Source of the DNA: Candidatus Obscuribacterales bacterium
GTDB taxonomy: Bacteria; Cyanobacteriota; Vampirovibrionia; Obscuribacterales; Obscuribacteraceae
DNA length: 34,197 nucleotides
Assembly (NCBI GenBank): GCA_021732565.1
Contig: JAKFUT010000032.1
Span: 1-34,197, forward strand
Direction: 5' to 3'
Both the position numbers and the translations under genes were made by a program. Positions within the stretch are counted from its first letter, which is position 1. Each line of letters begins with the position of its first letter. The notes beneath the pieces are model-generated. The model made no database searches. It was not told the DNA's origin and was given only the letters and a program-made list of their open reading frames with translations. Below are positions 24,125 to 32,377 of the stretch, one piece after another.

Positions 24125-26673
24125 AACCAGGGAATATAGACGCTGGCATGAATCGACCAGCATCTCGCTCTAAATTTAGTGAACTCAAGTCAGGTCTGCC
24201 AACTTTTGGACCAGGCTTCGGATTGCGCACGGAAATTTGCGAGGGCATTAAGCAACATCATGCCGAAATTGGATTTCTAGAAATTACCCCCGAGAATTAT
24301 CTCGCCGATGTTCGCTCCATAGAATGGCTTGAAGCATATGGAGACAAGTTTCCCCTTATTTCGCATAGCGTTTCGCTGTCTCTAGGCAGTGTTGATGATC
24401 TCAACGAAGACTTTCTTCATCAGCTGCGGTGGTTTGCTGACCATTTCGGTATTGCATGGATAAGCGATCACCTCTCTTTTAGCAGCGTTGACGGTCACTA
24501 TAGTTATGATCTATTCCCGTTGCCCTTTACCCGACAAGCAGCTCGTTTTGTAGCAGATAGAATTCTCAAAGCGCAGGAAATCGCTGATCGTCCCCTTATC
24601 ATAGAGAATATCCCATACTACATTTCCTCGCCTCCGGGCCAACTGACGGAATCGGAATTTATCTCAACAGTGGCTGAATATGCTGATTGTGGCTTGTTGC
24701 TGGACATCAACAACCTGGTGGTAAATTCCATCAACCACAAATTCGACGCCCTGGATCGATTGAAAGAGTTGCCGCTCGATCGAGTTGTACAGATCCATAT
24801 GGCTGGACACTCGCGTTACTCGCAACGAGCCATTGACAATCACGGCTCTCCTATTGAGACTGAAGTGTTTAACTTGCTGCAGTATGTGCTCGAGCAAACA
24901 TCAGTGAACGCAATAATGATAGAGCGAGACCAAAATTTTCCACCATTCTGCGCGTTATTGGAAGAACTAAATCACATTAAAGCAATTACGCTGCAGGCCA
25001 ACAAATCAAATACTGCTGAGTTAACAACGTCCGACGCTGAACCGACTCACAGCCACCGCATTATCGAAATTGCTCTTGACGCAAAGCATAGTTGTGATGA
25101 ACCGCAGCTCAAAGAGGGTCACCTCGCGCAGACGCAGCACATTCACGCCAACGGGGAGGCGGATCTATCGATACCTCACCGGACGGAGCCGCAAAACATC
25201 GACCAGAACGGAACCACCGAAAACACTGAGTCACAAGTAGACCTTGCGAAGTATCAGCGATTCTTTCTCAAAACCTGGGACAGACTGCAGGTTCCGCTTG
25301 ACCTTGCTACGGTTCTCTTTGGCGGTAGGGGCAATGGGTCAGTTCCAGGGTCGGAATGGCCCGGAATAGATCACACAGGACTTGGAGTGTATGCGTGGTT
25401 ACGAGATCAGACAAGAGTATCAACGATGATTTCGATATTTCCATGCTGTGTAGCGGTCATAGGTTCCGACTATCACAAGGTCTTGCACAAATACTTCAAG
25501 GCACATCCTCCAAGAGATCGCGACATTTTGAAGATGGGCGAAGCCTTTCCTGACTTCCTTGCGCAAATGATCGACAGAAACAAGATACCGCCCTTTTTGA
25601 AAGAACTGGCGGATTACGAGCAAGCCCGCTATCGCTTGTTAAGTGTGCAATCGAAGCCTGTCGGTGCACCGGTGAATATAGAACTAGACTCCTTTGATTT
25701 TCTCGCAAATAATCGTCCGCTGGTAGTGCCCGGTTTGGAACTACGCTCATACCAGTTTCCCATCATCGACCTCTACATTCAAATTTCTAATCGTCATGCA
25801 ACCAAGACACAAGAACTTCAGTTTGAAAGACAGAAATCATGTCTGGCAATCTTTCCAGTTTTTGGACGTTGGGAACCGCAAATTCTTTCACTCAGTTCCA
25901 CAGCATTGGAACTACTTTCAGTTGCGGTGGAAAAGAAAAAAACATACCTGCAACTTATAAGCACCATTGCCGGCAAGAATGCCGGACCGCAGGAGTTGGC
26001 AGCTGCAATTAAATTGCTCAAGGCACTTCATGAGAATCATATTCTCGTGGGGTTTGAGTCTGTTCACAAAACTGAGAAGACGGAACCAGAAACCTGGCTC
26101 GACTATCACGAAGCCATGCGAACACAAGGAGCCCATCAGACACTTGAGCTTGCTCTCTCATCCATCAACGCAGCGCTGGCTCACGAACTGGTGGCTGTCG
26201 ATATCGGAGCAGGCTGCGGTCGCGATTCGCTCATGCTTCTGCAGTCAGGATGGAAAGTCATTGCAGTTGACGCGAACACTACTGCCCTTACCGAGTTACA
26301 CAAAGTCCTTCAACCCGAGCAATTTGCACGCTTCGAAATACTCAATGCTCGAATGGAGGAACTCGAAGTTCCAGAATGCAACCTGGTCAATGCAAGTCTG
26401 TCGCTACCGTTCTGTAACCCGCAATTTTTTGACTCCCTGTGGCAGAGAATTACCAACGGTCTAGTGCCCGGAGGGATCTTTTGCGGTCACTTCTTCGGTC
26501 CGCAGGACGACTGGGCTCATTCAGTAAATGTGGTTTCCAAAGATCGGCTTGAGAAATTGCTTGAGCGATTCACTGTCATATCCCTCCAGGAAAGCCACGG
26601 ACCGCTGAGGCTCGCAAGTGGTGGATATAAGCAAGGTCACGTATTCAGCGTTGTTGCGGCCAGAAAGCCCTAG
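24121..26673 (+). CDS. MNIO (DUF692) - BufC-like - SAM methyltransferase fusion enzyme
   Basis: 850 residues in three parts. (1) About 28-292 is an MNIO domain (BufB/TglH/DUF692, TIM barrel, multinuclear iron): EITPENYL, SHSVSLSLGS (H82), WISDHLSF (H117), IENIPYY (E162), GLLLDINNLVVN (D195), VVQIHMAGH (H226, H230), IDNHGSP (D239), MIERDQNFPP (E268). All positions conserved in the family appear kept. (2) After a polar linker (295-375), about 376-645 resembles BufC/DUF2063 partner proteins: GVYAWL, FPCCVAVIGSDYHKVLHKYF, AHPPRDRDIL, FPDFL. (3) About 655-850 is a class I methyltransferase with motif I VAVDIGAGCGRDSL and VIAVDAN, nearest in style to TehB. MNIO enzymes with their partner oxidise Cys residues of precursor peptides; here a methylation step seems added in the same chain. 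The start overlaps the stop of the candidate precursor. ATG 24121 is chosen; ATG 24148 is possible. Confidence 0.9.
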   Translation: MKPGNIDAGMNRPASRSKFSELKSGLPTFGPGFGLRTEICEGIKQHHAEIGFLEITPENYLADVRSIEWLEAYGDKFPLISHSVSLSLGSVDDLNEDFLHQLRWFADHFGIAWISDHLSFSSVDGHYSYDLFPLPFTRQAARFVADRILKAQEIADRPLIIENIPYYISSPPGQLTESEFISTVAEYADCGLLLDINNLVVNSINHKFDALDRLKELPLDRVVQIHMAGHSRYSQRAIDNHGSPIETEVFNLLQYVLEQTSVNAIMIERDQNFPPFCALLEELNHIKAITLQANKSNTAELTTSDAEPTHSHRIIEIALDAKHSCDEPQLKEGHLAQTQHIHANGEADLSIPHRTEPQNIDQNGTTENTESQVDLAKYQRFFLKTWDRLQVPLDLATVLFGGRGNGSVPGSEWPGIDHTGLGVYAWLRDQTRVSTMISIFPCCVAVIGSDYHKVLHKYFKAHPPRDRDILKMGEAFPDFLAQMIDRNKIPPFLKELADYEQARYRLLSVQSKPVGAPVNIELDSFDFLANNRPLVVPGLELRSYQFPIIDLYIQISNRHATKTQELQFERQKSCLAIFPVFGRWEPQILSLSSTALELLSVAVEKKKTYLQLISTIAGKNAGPQELAAAIKLLKALHENHILVGFESVHKTEKTEPETWLDYHEAMRTQGAHQTLELALSSINAALAHELVAVDIGAGCGRDSLMLLQSGWKVIAVDANTTALTELHKVLQPEQFARFEILNARMEELEVPECNLVNASLSLPFCNPQFFDSLWQRITNGLVPGGIFCGHFFGPQDDWAHSVNVVSKDRLEKLLERFTVISLQESHGPLRLASGGYKQGHVFSVVAARKP

Positions 26674-27114
26674 TTGCGATTTTACGACCAACCAGTGTCA
26701 TCATTCTTGCTACCCGACCGCAGGTGCCGGCATCGGGAAGAATCCGGTGGCAACCGGCGACCAATTGCGCGTCGTCAATCTGAATCCACGGGTTAACCCG
26801 TTCGAGTGTCAGAAACACCTCTGCGTTCGGGTACGGGTTCTCCCTGTGTACGCAGCGATGCACGCCGCGATCAAAGTGAAGGGTGTGAACCCGTAACCGC
26901 TGCTCATTCAGTAGTTTCGGCTGCAAAAACAGAACAGTGCGATTGCTCCGATTAGCTCGCTGGAGTGATAATGAAAACCCGAGCAGTCACCGTGAACACT
27001 GAGAAAATTACGTCGCCTTGAAGTTAGCATCCGAGGTCAGCTCTCCTTCTACAGAGTTATAGATTCTTCCTCAGTGGTGATTCTCAAAGTTTGACACCGA
27101 AGAGGGACGAAATT
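26674..27114. other. Intergenic stretch after the MNIO fusion gene
   Basis: No certain gene. The first 230 bases are richer in G+C and open on both strands over about 90 codons, but neither frame has a convincing start or known motif. They may be eroded coding sequence. I see no transporter (DoxX-type) gene here of the kind that completes bufferin operons, and no clear terminator. Confidence 0.4.
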
Positions 27115-27207
27115 ATGAAGCTCATGCGGTTAAATGAAATTGTGGGCAGAGAAACGACGAAACAAGTCGAAGCCCGGGGGAAGCTCAAGCGGAGTGCATT
27201 CAAATGA
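27115..27207 (+). CDS. Possible 30-residue leader peptide before the small TPR gene
   Basis: ATG 27115 has AGAGG nine bases upstream. The 30-residue frame is basic and polar (MKLMRLNEIVGRETTKQVEA then RGKLKRSAFK), and its TGA overlaps the ATG at 27204 of the TPR gene (ATGA). The good ribosome-binding site and the overlap suggest a translated upstream frame coupling expression of the TPR gene, though the TPR gene also has its own GGAG. Confidence 0.4.
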   Translation: MKLMRLNEIVGRETTKQVEARGKLKRSAFK

Positions 27208-27647
27208 ATGAAGATGAAGTGGTAACACGTCAAATCCAGAAGATGGAAAAGCAACTCGCAGACGTGGAAACCGGATGGGGTACCTCGAGTCTCAAGCTGT
27301 TAGATAAGTTGCAAGCGCTGGCTGATCTCTATTTCGTGCTTAATCGTTTTGCCGATGCCGAGCCTCTTTACTGGCGCATTCTAGATATCAAATTCCGCAA
27401 TCTCGGTGAGCGTCATCCCGATACGGTAATGGGACTAATAGATATCGCTGATGTCCTCAAAGCCCAAAATCGTAACGACGAAGCCTCGCGATATTATTCA
27501 TGTGCCATTCGAACACTGGTCGATCTCGCTAACGAATGCGGCGGAATCTCACCGCTTCTGGCTAAAGCAGGCATGAAACTGATCGAACTCAAAGTCAATC
27601 CCGCACGCGAAACAACTCAAACCTCCAAACTTGCGATCGCCTGCTAA
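27204..27647 (+). CDS. Small cytoplasmic TPR protein (kinesin-light-chain-type)
   Basis: 147 residues from ATG 27204 with GGAG nine bases upstream. An N-terminal helix (NEDEVVTRQIQKMEKQLADV) precedes two 42-residue TPR units of the TPR_12 class: LADLYFVLNRFADAEPLYWRILDI with the connector GERHPDTVMGL, then IADVLKAQNRNDEASRYYSCAI. It lacks a signal peptide. Such short TPR proteins serve as adaptors; the partner is unknown. It is followed 34 bases later by a small hypothetical gene on the same strand. Confidence 0.8.
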   Translation: MNEDEVVTRQIQKMEKQLADVETGWGTSSLKLLDKLQALADLYFVLNRFADAEPLYWRILDIKFRNLGERHPDTVMGLIDIADVLKAQNRNDEASRYYSCAIRTLVDLANECGGISPLLAKAGMKLIELKVNPARETTQTSKLAIAC

Positions 27648-27681
27648 GTCCAATTATGCCGGGCAACTCATCGGAGATTTC

Positions 27682-27969
27682 ATGACAGACCCCATAGTGC
27701 AAGCCGTAGTTGAATTTTATTCGCAAGCCAGGCTCAAAGGTTCGGTAAGCATTGTTGACACAAACGAATGCGGTGGTGTCGTTTTTGCAATTCACTCTGC
27801 ACATGTGCGCTGTCAAATGGCGAACCACGTCTCTATAGCAAGTCTCCGAGAAATTGTCGGCGACAGGCGAGTAGCTGCTAACCACCGAGCATATTTTGCA
27901 CGCTCTTCTACTCACCCAAGGGAACGAGATATCACTCCATCGAGTGATGCGCGGTGCTTACTCGATTAG
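27682..27969 (+). CDS. Small hypothetical protein
   Basis: 95 residues from ATG 27682, with GGAG five bases upstream; an upstream in-frame TTG overlapping the TPR gene is less likely. The N-terminal two thirds look folded (DPIVQAVVEFYSQARLKGSV, CGGVVFAIHSAHVRCQMANH), with alternating helix and strand and a possible metal-binding set of His and Cys. The end is polar. Not recognised. Probably co-transcribed with the TPR gene. Confidence 0.55.
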   Translation: MTDPIVQAVVEFYSQARLKGSVSIVDTNECGGVVFAIHSAHVRCQMANHVSIASLREIVGDRRVAANHRAYFARSSTHPRERDITPSSDARCLLD

Positions 27970-28008
27970 GTAACACTCAGGAGCTAACAACTTTCCCTCC
28001 ACGCAAGA

Positions 28009-28021
28009 CCCCCCCGGGGGG
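28009..28021. repeat. C7G6 run containing a 12-bp self-complementary CCCCCCGGGGGG
   Basis: Seven C are followed by six G in the gap before the metalloprotease gene. The perfect palindrome cannot fold into a hairpin with a normal loop. Such homopolymer pairs are also frequent sequencing-error sites, so the exact length should be treated with care. Confidence 0.6.
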
Positions 28022-28204
28022 AAGCATTACAGAGCAGTTCGCGATTAGACGATAGTACTGAGGCACCACCGAAGGCGTAGTCATCGCCCTCATACAGGTG
28101 ACCGAAGAGGAAGTTTTTTTTCAAAGTCAATACAACGCTGGTGGCAAGTTAACGCAACCCCGTACATGTTTGCACGGGAAAACCTTGCGCGCAGGAGGTT
28201 CTTC

Positions 28205-29461
28205 ATGAGAGATTTTCTAACGGTTGTAGCAGTGTGGGTATCACTTGCGATAACATACGCTTCGCCAGTAGAAGCTCAACTCGTAATGATGCCTTCTCAA
28301 TCAATTATGAAAGAAGGTCCAACCGCATGCGACCGAGATAGAAGCGCCTCCACGGCAGGCACCACAATTTACTGGAATGCTCACAAAATCGATTTTGCCA
28401 TCGCACAAAAACACGGTATATCACTTCGCCGATCAGCTGATTCAATCGACTACATTGCAAACCTGCCAGGACAACCAGTAGTTGTAAGATCCGGTAAGGC
28501 ATTTGAAGAGACAGAGGAATCGATTAGCGAGGAACTTTCGCAGTTGACCGTTTCAAAGATCCAGAGCCTTGAGAATCGATTTGGTATAACGGTCAGTCGG
28601 GAACAGAGTATTCGATACTCACCCAAGCGGCCCAACGACAGTGAACCGGAGTCCTTGATGCAAGTACGACAACCATCACTTGGCGAAGTGCTCGCGGTGG
28701 AGTACGCCCTTGAGAGATCGCTACCTGAAACCAATGGGAAATTTCAGCTGCAAATTCTCTTCCCGAAAACCATCAGCACTCTCGGAGCCCTGGCAAAATG
28801 GGAAATCTCTTCGAGAAACAAAGCCACCATAATCGTGGAACCTACTGGCGGAATTCGCGAACAGAGTCTGGAATATGTGCTCTTGCATGAGCTTTCGCAC
28901 CATTCACAGTACAAGATGGGATACGATCCCCTGTCGCCATATGGTTGGCGCTTTTGTAACCAGCTCGGATGGCACTGTTTCAAGAATCCGTTAACCGGTG
29001 AGTCGGACTGGACGCTGGAAACTCAATCAAGTAGCCTCTACAAATACAGTACTCCCTTGCATTGCTGGGTGAGTTGTAATCGTGCTGGCCAGCCGGTGGA
29101 CGAAACCGGAGCACGCGTTAAACACCAATACGAAGCGAATCACCTCACTTCGAAACAGATACTGGAAATGGCCAAGGTTCGTCCATGTACGTCATACATA
29201 GATAATCCGCTGGAAGTGCTCGCCGAGGGGCTTGCAATGTACCGTATTGACAGGCTGCATCGCGCCCGGCTCATGGAGCGTACGCCCGAACTCTACAACA
29301 TCGTCAAAGACTTTGATCAGCAGGTTATTTTACGGCAGTTCGGCGCAGGTTTGATGAGGTCTGTTGAAGGGCAGGTGGTCGCAACCTCGACTCACGATAC
29401 TTCGGGCGTAATCGCTTTCGAACAACAAATTTTGGCGAGTGCATCAATCGGATCGCAATAG
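28205..29461 (+). CDS. Secreted HExxH zinc metalloprotease-like protein
   Basis: 418 residues from ATG 28205, which has a perfect AGGAGG six bases upstream; the ATG at 28166 has none. Residues 1-24 form a signal peptide (FLTVVAVWVSLAITYASPVEA). The zinc motif HELSH at 228-232 lies in a helix LEYVLLHELSHHSQYKMGYD, with the probable third ligand or supporting Glu in NPLEVLAEGLAMYR (E337 or E341), about 110 residues later, as in zincins of the gluzincin type. Several Cys (FCNQLGWHCF, LHCWVSCN) lie between and may form disulfides. It should act outside the cytoplasmic membrane as a peptidase. I do not recognise the family, and substrate specificity cannot be told. Confidence 0.8.
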   Translation: MRDFLTVVAVWVSLAITYASPVEAQLVMMPSQSIMKEGPTACDRDRSASTAGTTIYWNAHKIDFAIAQKHGISLRRSADSIDYIANLPGQPVVVRSGKAFEETEESISEELSQLTVSKIQSLENRFGITVSREQSIRYSPKRPNDSEPESLMQVRQPSLGEVLAVEYALERSLPETNGKFQLQILFPKTISTLGALAKWEISSRNKATIIVEPTGGIREQSLEYVLLHELSHHSQYKMGYDPLSPYGWRFCNQLGWHCFKNPLTGESDWTLETQSSSLYKYSTPLHCWVSCNRAGQPVDETGARVKHQYEANHLTSKQILEMAKVRPCTSYIDNPLEVLAEGLAMYRIDRLHRARLMERTPELYNIVKDFDQQVILRQFGAGLMRSVEGQVVATSTHDTSGVIAFEQQILASASIGSQ

Positions 29462-29600
29462 CGGGCCAAGAGAATCAAGCCACCATTCTTCGCAACTCAA
29501 CGGTTGATTGCCCGAAACGCCTCATTGGCTCTCGGGCAATCTGCAACATATCGCCACCTTCATGACGAGTGTCGGACGGACAGTCGCCGCTTTAGCAAGA

Positions 29601-30620
29601 TCAAGCGATGCCGATTTGTTCAAGCAAAAACCGAATGCAGGTTATGTCAACCGAATTTCCTGCCAGCCGCCACCGCGATCGCATCGGAATGGATTCCGGA
29701 AAGGCAAACAGTTTTGAGAATCCGAGAAGTCTGATAATCTCGCCCGGGGAGAATCTCCGCAGTCCACCATTCTCCATTCGCAAGTAGGAACCACCAACTT
29801 TCATCGAACGCGCATAGCCACTTGTAAAACAAATCGTTTGGGCACCACCTGGCGATTCAATGACATCAAATCCATGCTCGTACCGATCTTGAACGCTCTG
29901 TTCGACAAGAGTCTCACTCGAAACGACAGTATCGAGATAGTCCGAGAGATCTTTGACTGGTGTTGATCGGTGACTCAGTGGATCTATTTCAACATTGAAG
30001 CGTTCACTGAGACTGGCGACATAGAAAACTCGAGGACGTCGCGATGGTATTCCAAATAAAGACGGGCAGAGGTGAGTGCGGGAATATTTATAGCCACAGC
30101 CCGATAAGGTATCGAACAGAATTTCTTCTCCCTTTGAGTCGACAAAGCCTTCGACATTCTCAAGCATGAACAGCTCCGGAAGATGATGAGGTAACATCGC
30201 GACCAGGTGCAAGAATGCCGCAGCTCGGGTATCCTCAACATCAAGCTGTTTACCCCTTCGACTAAAAGGCGTACATGGAGGGCTCAGCCACCATGCCGAA
30301 GCCGCAGGAATGTCGTTTTGCTTTATTGAATCGAGATTGCGCGAGATCGGCCTGAGACCGAAATTAAGGAGGTAGGTTTCGTTAGCATCGTTGTTCTGAT
30401 CGAACGCCGCAATAATTTTGATAGATGAAGAACGGAAGCGGGGGTCTTTATCGGACTCAGCCCAGTCCGGCTGCGCGATATGACGGCTGACCTGCGAATC
30501 TGCCGCCAGTTCTTTGAATCCATCGGCAGCGACGAAGCTCTGGCAACCGCGAACAGCCTCGGCAAATGCCCCGATTCCAGAAAAGAACTCTACAGCCGAT
30601 AACAATTCTCCCGTGCTCAT
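29601..30620 (-). CDS. DNMT2-like cytosine-C5 methyltransferase (probable tRNA C38 enzyme)
   Basis: 339 residues from ATG 30620. C5-methyltransferase motifs are in order: I EFFSGIGAFAEA (11-22), IV SPPCTPFS with catalytic C116, VI MLENVEG with E154, VIII SRRPRVFYVA, IX RRFSPGEIIRLLGF (288-301), X RLAGNSVD (318-325). Between VIII and IX the phrase ICFTSGYARSMKVGGSYL (263-280) matches the CFT segment that marks eukaryotic DNMT2/TRDMT1. The block from SPPCTPFSRRGKQLDVEDTR through FLHLVAMLP to ENVEGF also follows DNMT2 closely. DNMT2 methylates C38 of tRNAs; bacterial homologues such as that of Geobacter act on tRNA too. An insert of about 35 residues separates motifs I and II. No restriction enzyme is adjacent, which fits an RNA rather than a restriction-modification role. 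The DUF6941-like gene ends 28 bases upstream. Confidence 0.88.
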   Translation of the reverse strand: MSTGELLSAVEFFSGIGAFAEAVRGCQSFVAADGFKELAADSQVSRHIAQPDWAESDKDPRFRSSSIKIIAAFDQNNDANETYLLNFGLRPISRNLDSIKQNDIPAASAWWLSPPCTPFSRRGKQLDVEDTRAAAFLHLVAMLPHHLPELFMLENVEGFVDSKGEEILFDTLSGCGYKYSRTHLCPSLFGIPSRRPRVFYVASLSERFNVEIDPLSHRSTPVKDLSDYLDTVVSSETLVEQSVQDRYEHGFDVIESPGGAQTICFTSGYARSMKVGGSYLRMENGGLRRFSPGEIIRLLGFSKLFAFPESIPMRSRWRLAGNSVDITCIRFLLEQIGIA

Positions 30621-30648
30621 CGATAAATGTCGCGCAGAGACTGCGAAT

Positions 30649-31062
30649 CTACTTCTCCGCGCCTACTGGCGATTCAATCATTGCCCATAACTGCCGACTA
30701 ACTTCCCAAACGTTTTCATTTTTCCAGTTATACAGCGAGCATCGAACTGTCCACGAGCCTTCCGCCGTAATGGCAAGTTCCACTGGAAACAGCGAGTGCC
30801 CACGGAACAGATCCTCGGGATCATTGGCATTGAACTCTTTGCGTAATACTACATGCCCGGTCGGATCTTCGATTTCCAGATGACCTCTGTATTGCCTACG
30901 TTCATAGGGGGTTCCGAATCCGACAACGCAGTAGCAATTAAGCATAGTCGGCAACTTTTTCACAACAAAAAGATCGAATACTCCAATAACATCAACTCGG
31001 CCTGCATCTGCAAGGGTGGCCGATTGGCAGAACAAAATATAACCACTATGCAGATACTTCAT
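30649..31062 (-). CDS. DUF6941-like small protein
   Basis: 137 residues from ATG 31062, with GAGGAG about six bases upstream; TTG 31065 is the alternative. The start YILFCQSATLADAGRVDVIG followed by VFDLFVVKKLPTML and a beta-rich body (RGHLEIEDPTGHVVLRKEFN) and WTVRCSLYNWK agrees with the DUF6941 pattern: small, widespread, beta-sandwich-like proteins of unknown role, mostly cytoplasmic. The family call comes from memory of the N-terminal phrase and is moderate. It precedes the DNMT2-like gene by 28 bases on the same strand and is probably co-transcribed with it. No functional link is known to me. Confidence 0.65.
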   Translation of the reverse strand: MKYLHSGYILFCQSATLADAGRVDVIGVFDLFVVKKLPTMLNCYCVVGFGTPYERRQYRGHLEIEDPTGHVVLRKEFNANDPEDLFRGHSLFPVELAITAEGSWTVRCSLYNWKNENVWEVSRQLWAMIESPVGAEK

Positions 31063-31387
31063 CAATGCTCCTCTGTCAGATGCCCCGTGATCTGACCTTC
31101 ATATGTCCGTGATACGACGCAGCGACGGTCTAGGGGGATCTAGTTTATCGTATTTACATCGTCATTATGCCCTTCCTGGCGTCAGTTACTCAGCCCGGAC
31201 AATTTTCAAGAAAAAATTACAGCTTTTCAGAATTTTCTTGACGGCATTACGTGCGGAGATTCAGAGAAGATCAATCTCCGTGACGTACAGATCAGACAAA
31301 CTCCACTAGCCATGTCGCTAAAAGCAGCGTAATATGGGACGAATCAAATGTACGTTTTTTTGGCGCAAGGATTTTCCGGGGATCATT
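31063..31387. other. Divergent intergenic region with two inverted repeats
   Basis: It lies between the DUF6941-like gene and the HTH gene. CAAGAAAA (31207-31214) is matched by TTTTCTTG (31233-31240). CGGAGATT (31254-31261) is matched perfectly by AATCTCCG (31273-31280) across an 11-base loop, about 110 bases before the HTH gene. The second could form a leader hairpin or an operator. I accept no gene here. Confidence 0.45.
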
Positions 31388-31612
31388 ATGGGTAAGAAAG
31401 CTGCGAAGACTGAAGACAATCGAAAAGAGCGTGTCATCTTGCTCAAATACTACCGGCAAGGAATGACAACAGCTGAAATGGCAGACCTGCTAGGGTGGTC
31501 AGTTCGCACAGTCTACAGTCGACTGCGATTCCACGGCATATCTGGAGGCGACGCACCAGACTATTGCCGCTCGTGTGGGCATGTGCGTACGAGCATCTAC
31601 GACGATAACTAA
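31388..31612 (+). CDS. Small HTH protein with a C-terminal Cys-x-x-Cys motif
   Basis: 74 residues from ATG 31388, with GGGG about seven bases upstream; an in-frame ATG at 31334 is less likely. Residues 12-50 form a helix-turn-helix of the sigma-70 region 4/Homeodomain-like kind: ILLKYYRQGMTTAEMADLLG then WSVRTVYSRLRFHGI. The tail YCRSCGHVRTSIYDDN holds one CxxC pair, enough for half of a zinc ribbon or a redox-sensitive dimer contact. A DNA-binding regulator is inferred. It is divergent from the DUF6941/DNMT2-like pair and could regulate it. Confidence 0.7.
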   Translation: MGKKAAKTEDNRKERVILLKYYRQGMTTAEMADLLGWSVRTVYSRLRFHGISGGDAPDYCRSCGHVRTSIYDDN

Positions 31613-32314
31613 CTGACCGCTGCGAAGCGTTAGGGTTGTCTCGCCAGTCTCGGATCGACTGAACCAAATATTTTGACACCAGGTTTGACCGAGACACCTG
31701 GCTATACGTTTATTGCCGAACTACTTCGAACAGAGTCTACCTGTGTGCAGCAGGGCTGCACCATGACACTGTTCTTCTCGAATCAAACACTGCACAAGTT
31801 TTGCCATAAAATGGATCCACCAGACCAGCGCAATCCACCTCCCGGTGAGTAATGGATGGAGCACAGACTGCGCCGATTTTGCGCAACTGACGCGTTGCAG
31901 GTTGGTACAGCCGGGCAAGGAATATTTAGTGAGTGGGCTTGATCGGCAGAGCAGTGCACTCTAGTTGCATTTCGAGCGGGTCCCGCCCTTTTAGTTTTGT
32001 GGGATGTCGGTAAAGTAACTTAGCCAGGCAAGTCCTGCCCGGGACCGCAGGCGTGCGCCTGCTTCTAAAACCTTACAGAAAAGCCGCGTTACCTCGATTG
32101 CGACGAAGCTTCAACTATCGATTGGAATTTTGATTCGGATGGCCGTATCTTGGCGTCTGCATTTTCTGTTGAACATAAAAACGATCGCCGCACGCGGTGA
32201 GATCGAACGCATTGGAGCGATAGATTGATAGCCCGCGGTCCAACAAGGGAGAAGCGGCGGGGAGAAGGAAGGGTAAGTCCCCCAAAACCGTGAGCTAGCA
32301 CCATGCTAATAGAG
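31613..32314. other. Long intergenic stretch between the HTH gene and fusA
   Basis: About 700 bases with no convincing gene. A near-perfect palindrome GCAGGCG-TG-CGCCTGC lies at 32047-32062, and GCGGG-T-CCCGC at 31976-31986 is followed by CCTTTTAGTTTTG, which may be a weak plus-strand terminator. I looked for tRNA cloverleaf elements on both strands and saw none. Confidence 0.45.
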
Positions 32315-32344
32315 AAAGGGCGGGCTCGTTGAAGCCCACCCTTT
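32315..32344 (-). terminator. Rho-independent terminator of fusA
   Basis: AAAGGG-c-GGGCT at 32315-32326 pairs with AGCCC-a-CCCTTT at 32333-32344 around a six-base loop, giving 11 pairs with one internal mismatch. Read on the minus strand, it starts 33 bases after the fusA stop and is followed by CTCTATT, so the U-tract is short. Confidence 0.75.
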
Positions 32345-32377
32345 ATATAGAACGATTGTTCAGCGCGTAGAAACGGT

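Noticed and set aside
26645..26926. Minus-strand frame of 93 codons after the MNIO gene
   Set aside because: It overlaps the 3' end of the MNIO gene in antisense and has no ribosome-binding site or recognisable motif. The opposite strand is equally open, as expected from locally higher G+C.
28009..28021. C7G6 palindrome as a terminator or protein site
   Set aside because: No loop is possible for a hairpin and no T-run follows; a homopolymer sequencing artefact is as likely.
29601..30620. Restriction-modification system
   Set aside because: The methyltransferase has no endonuclease or Vsr neighbour, and its CFT segment points to the DNMT2 tRNA group.
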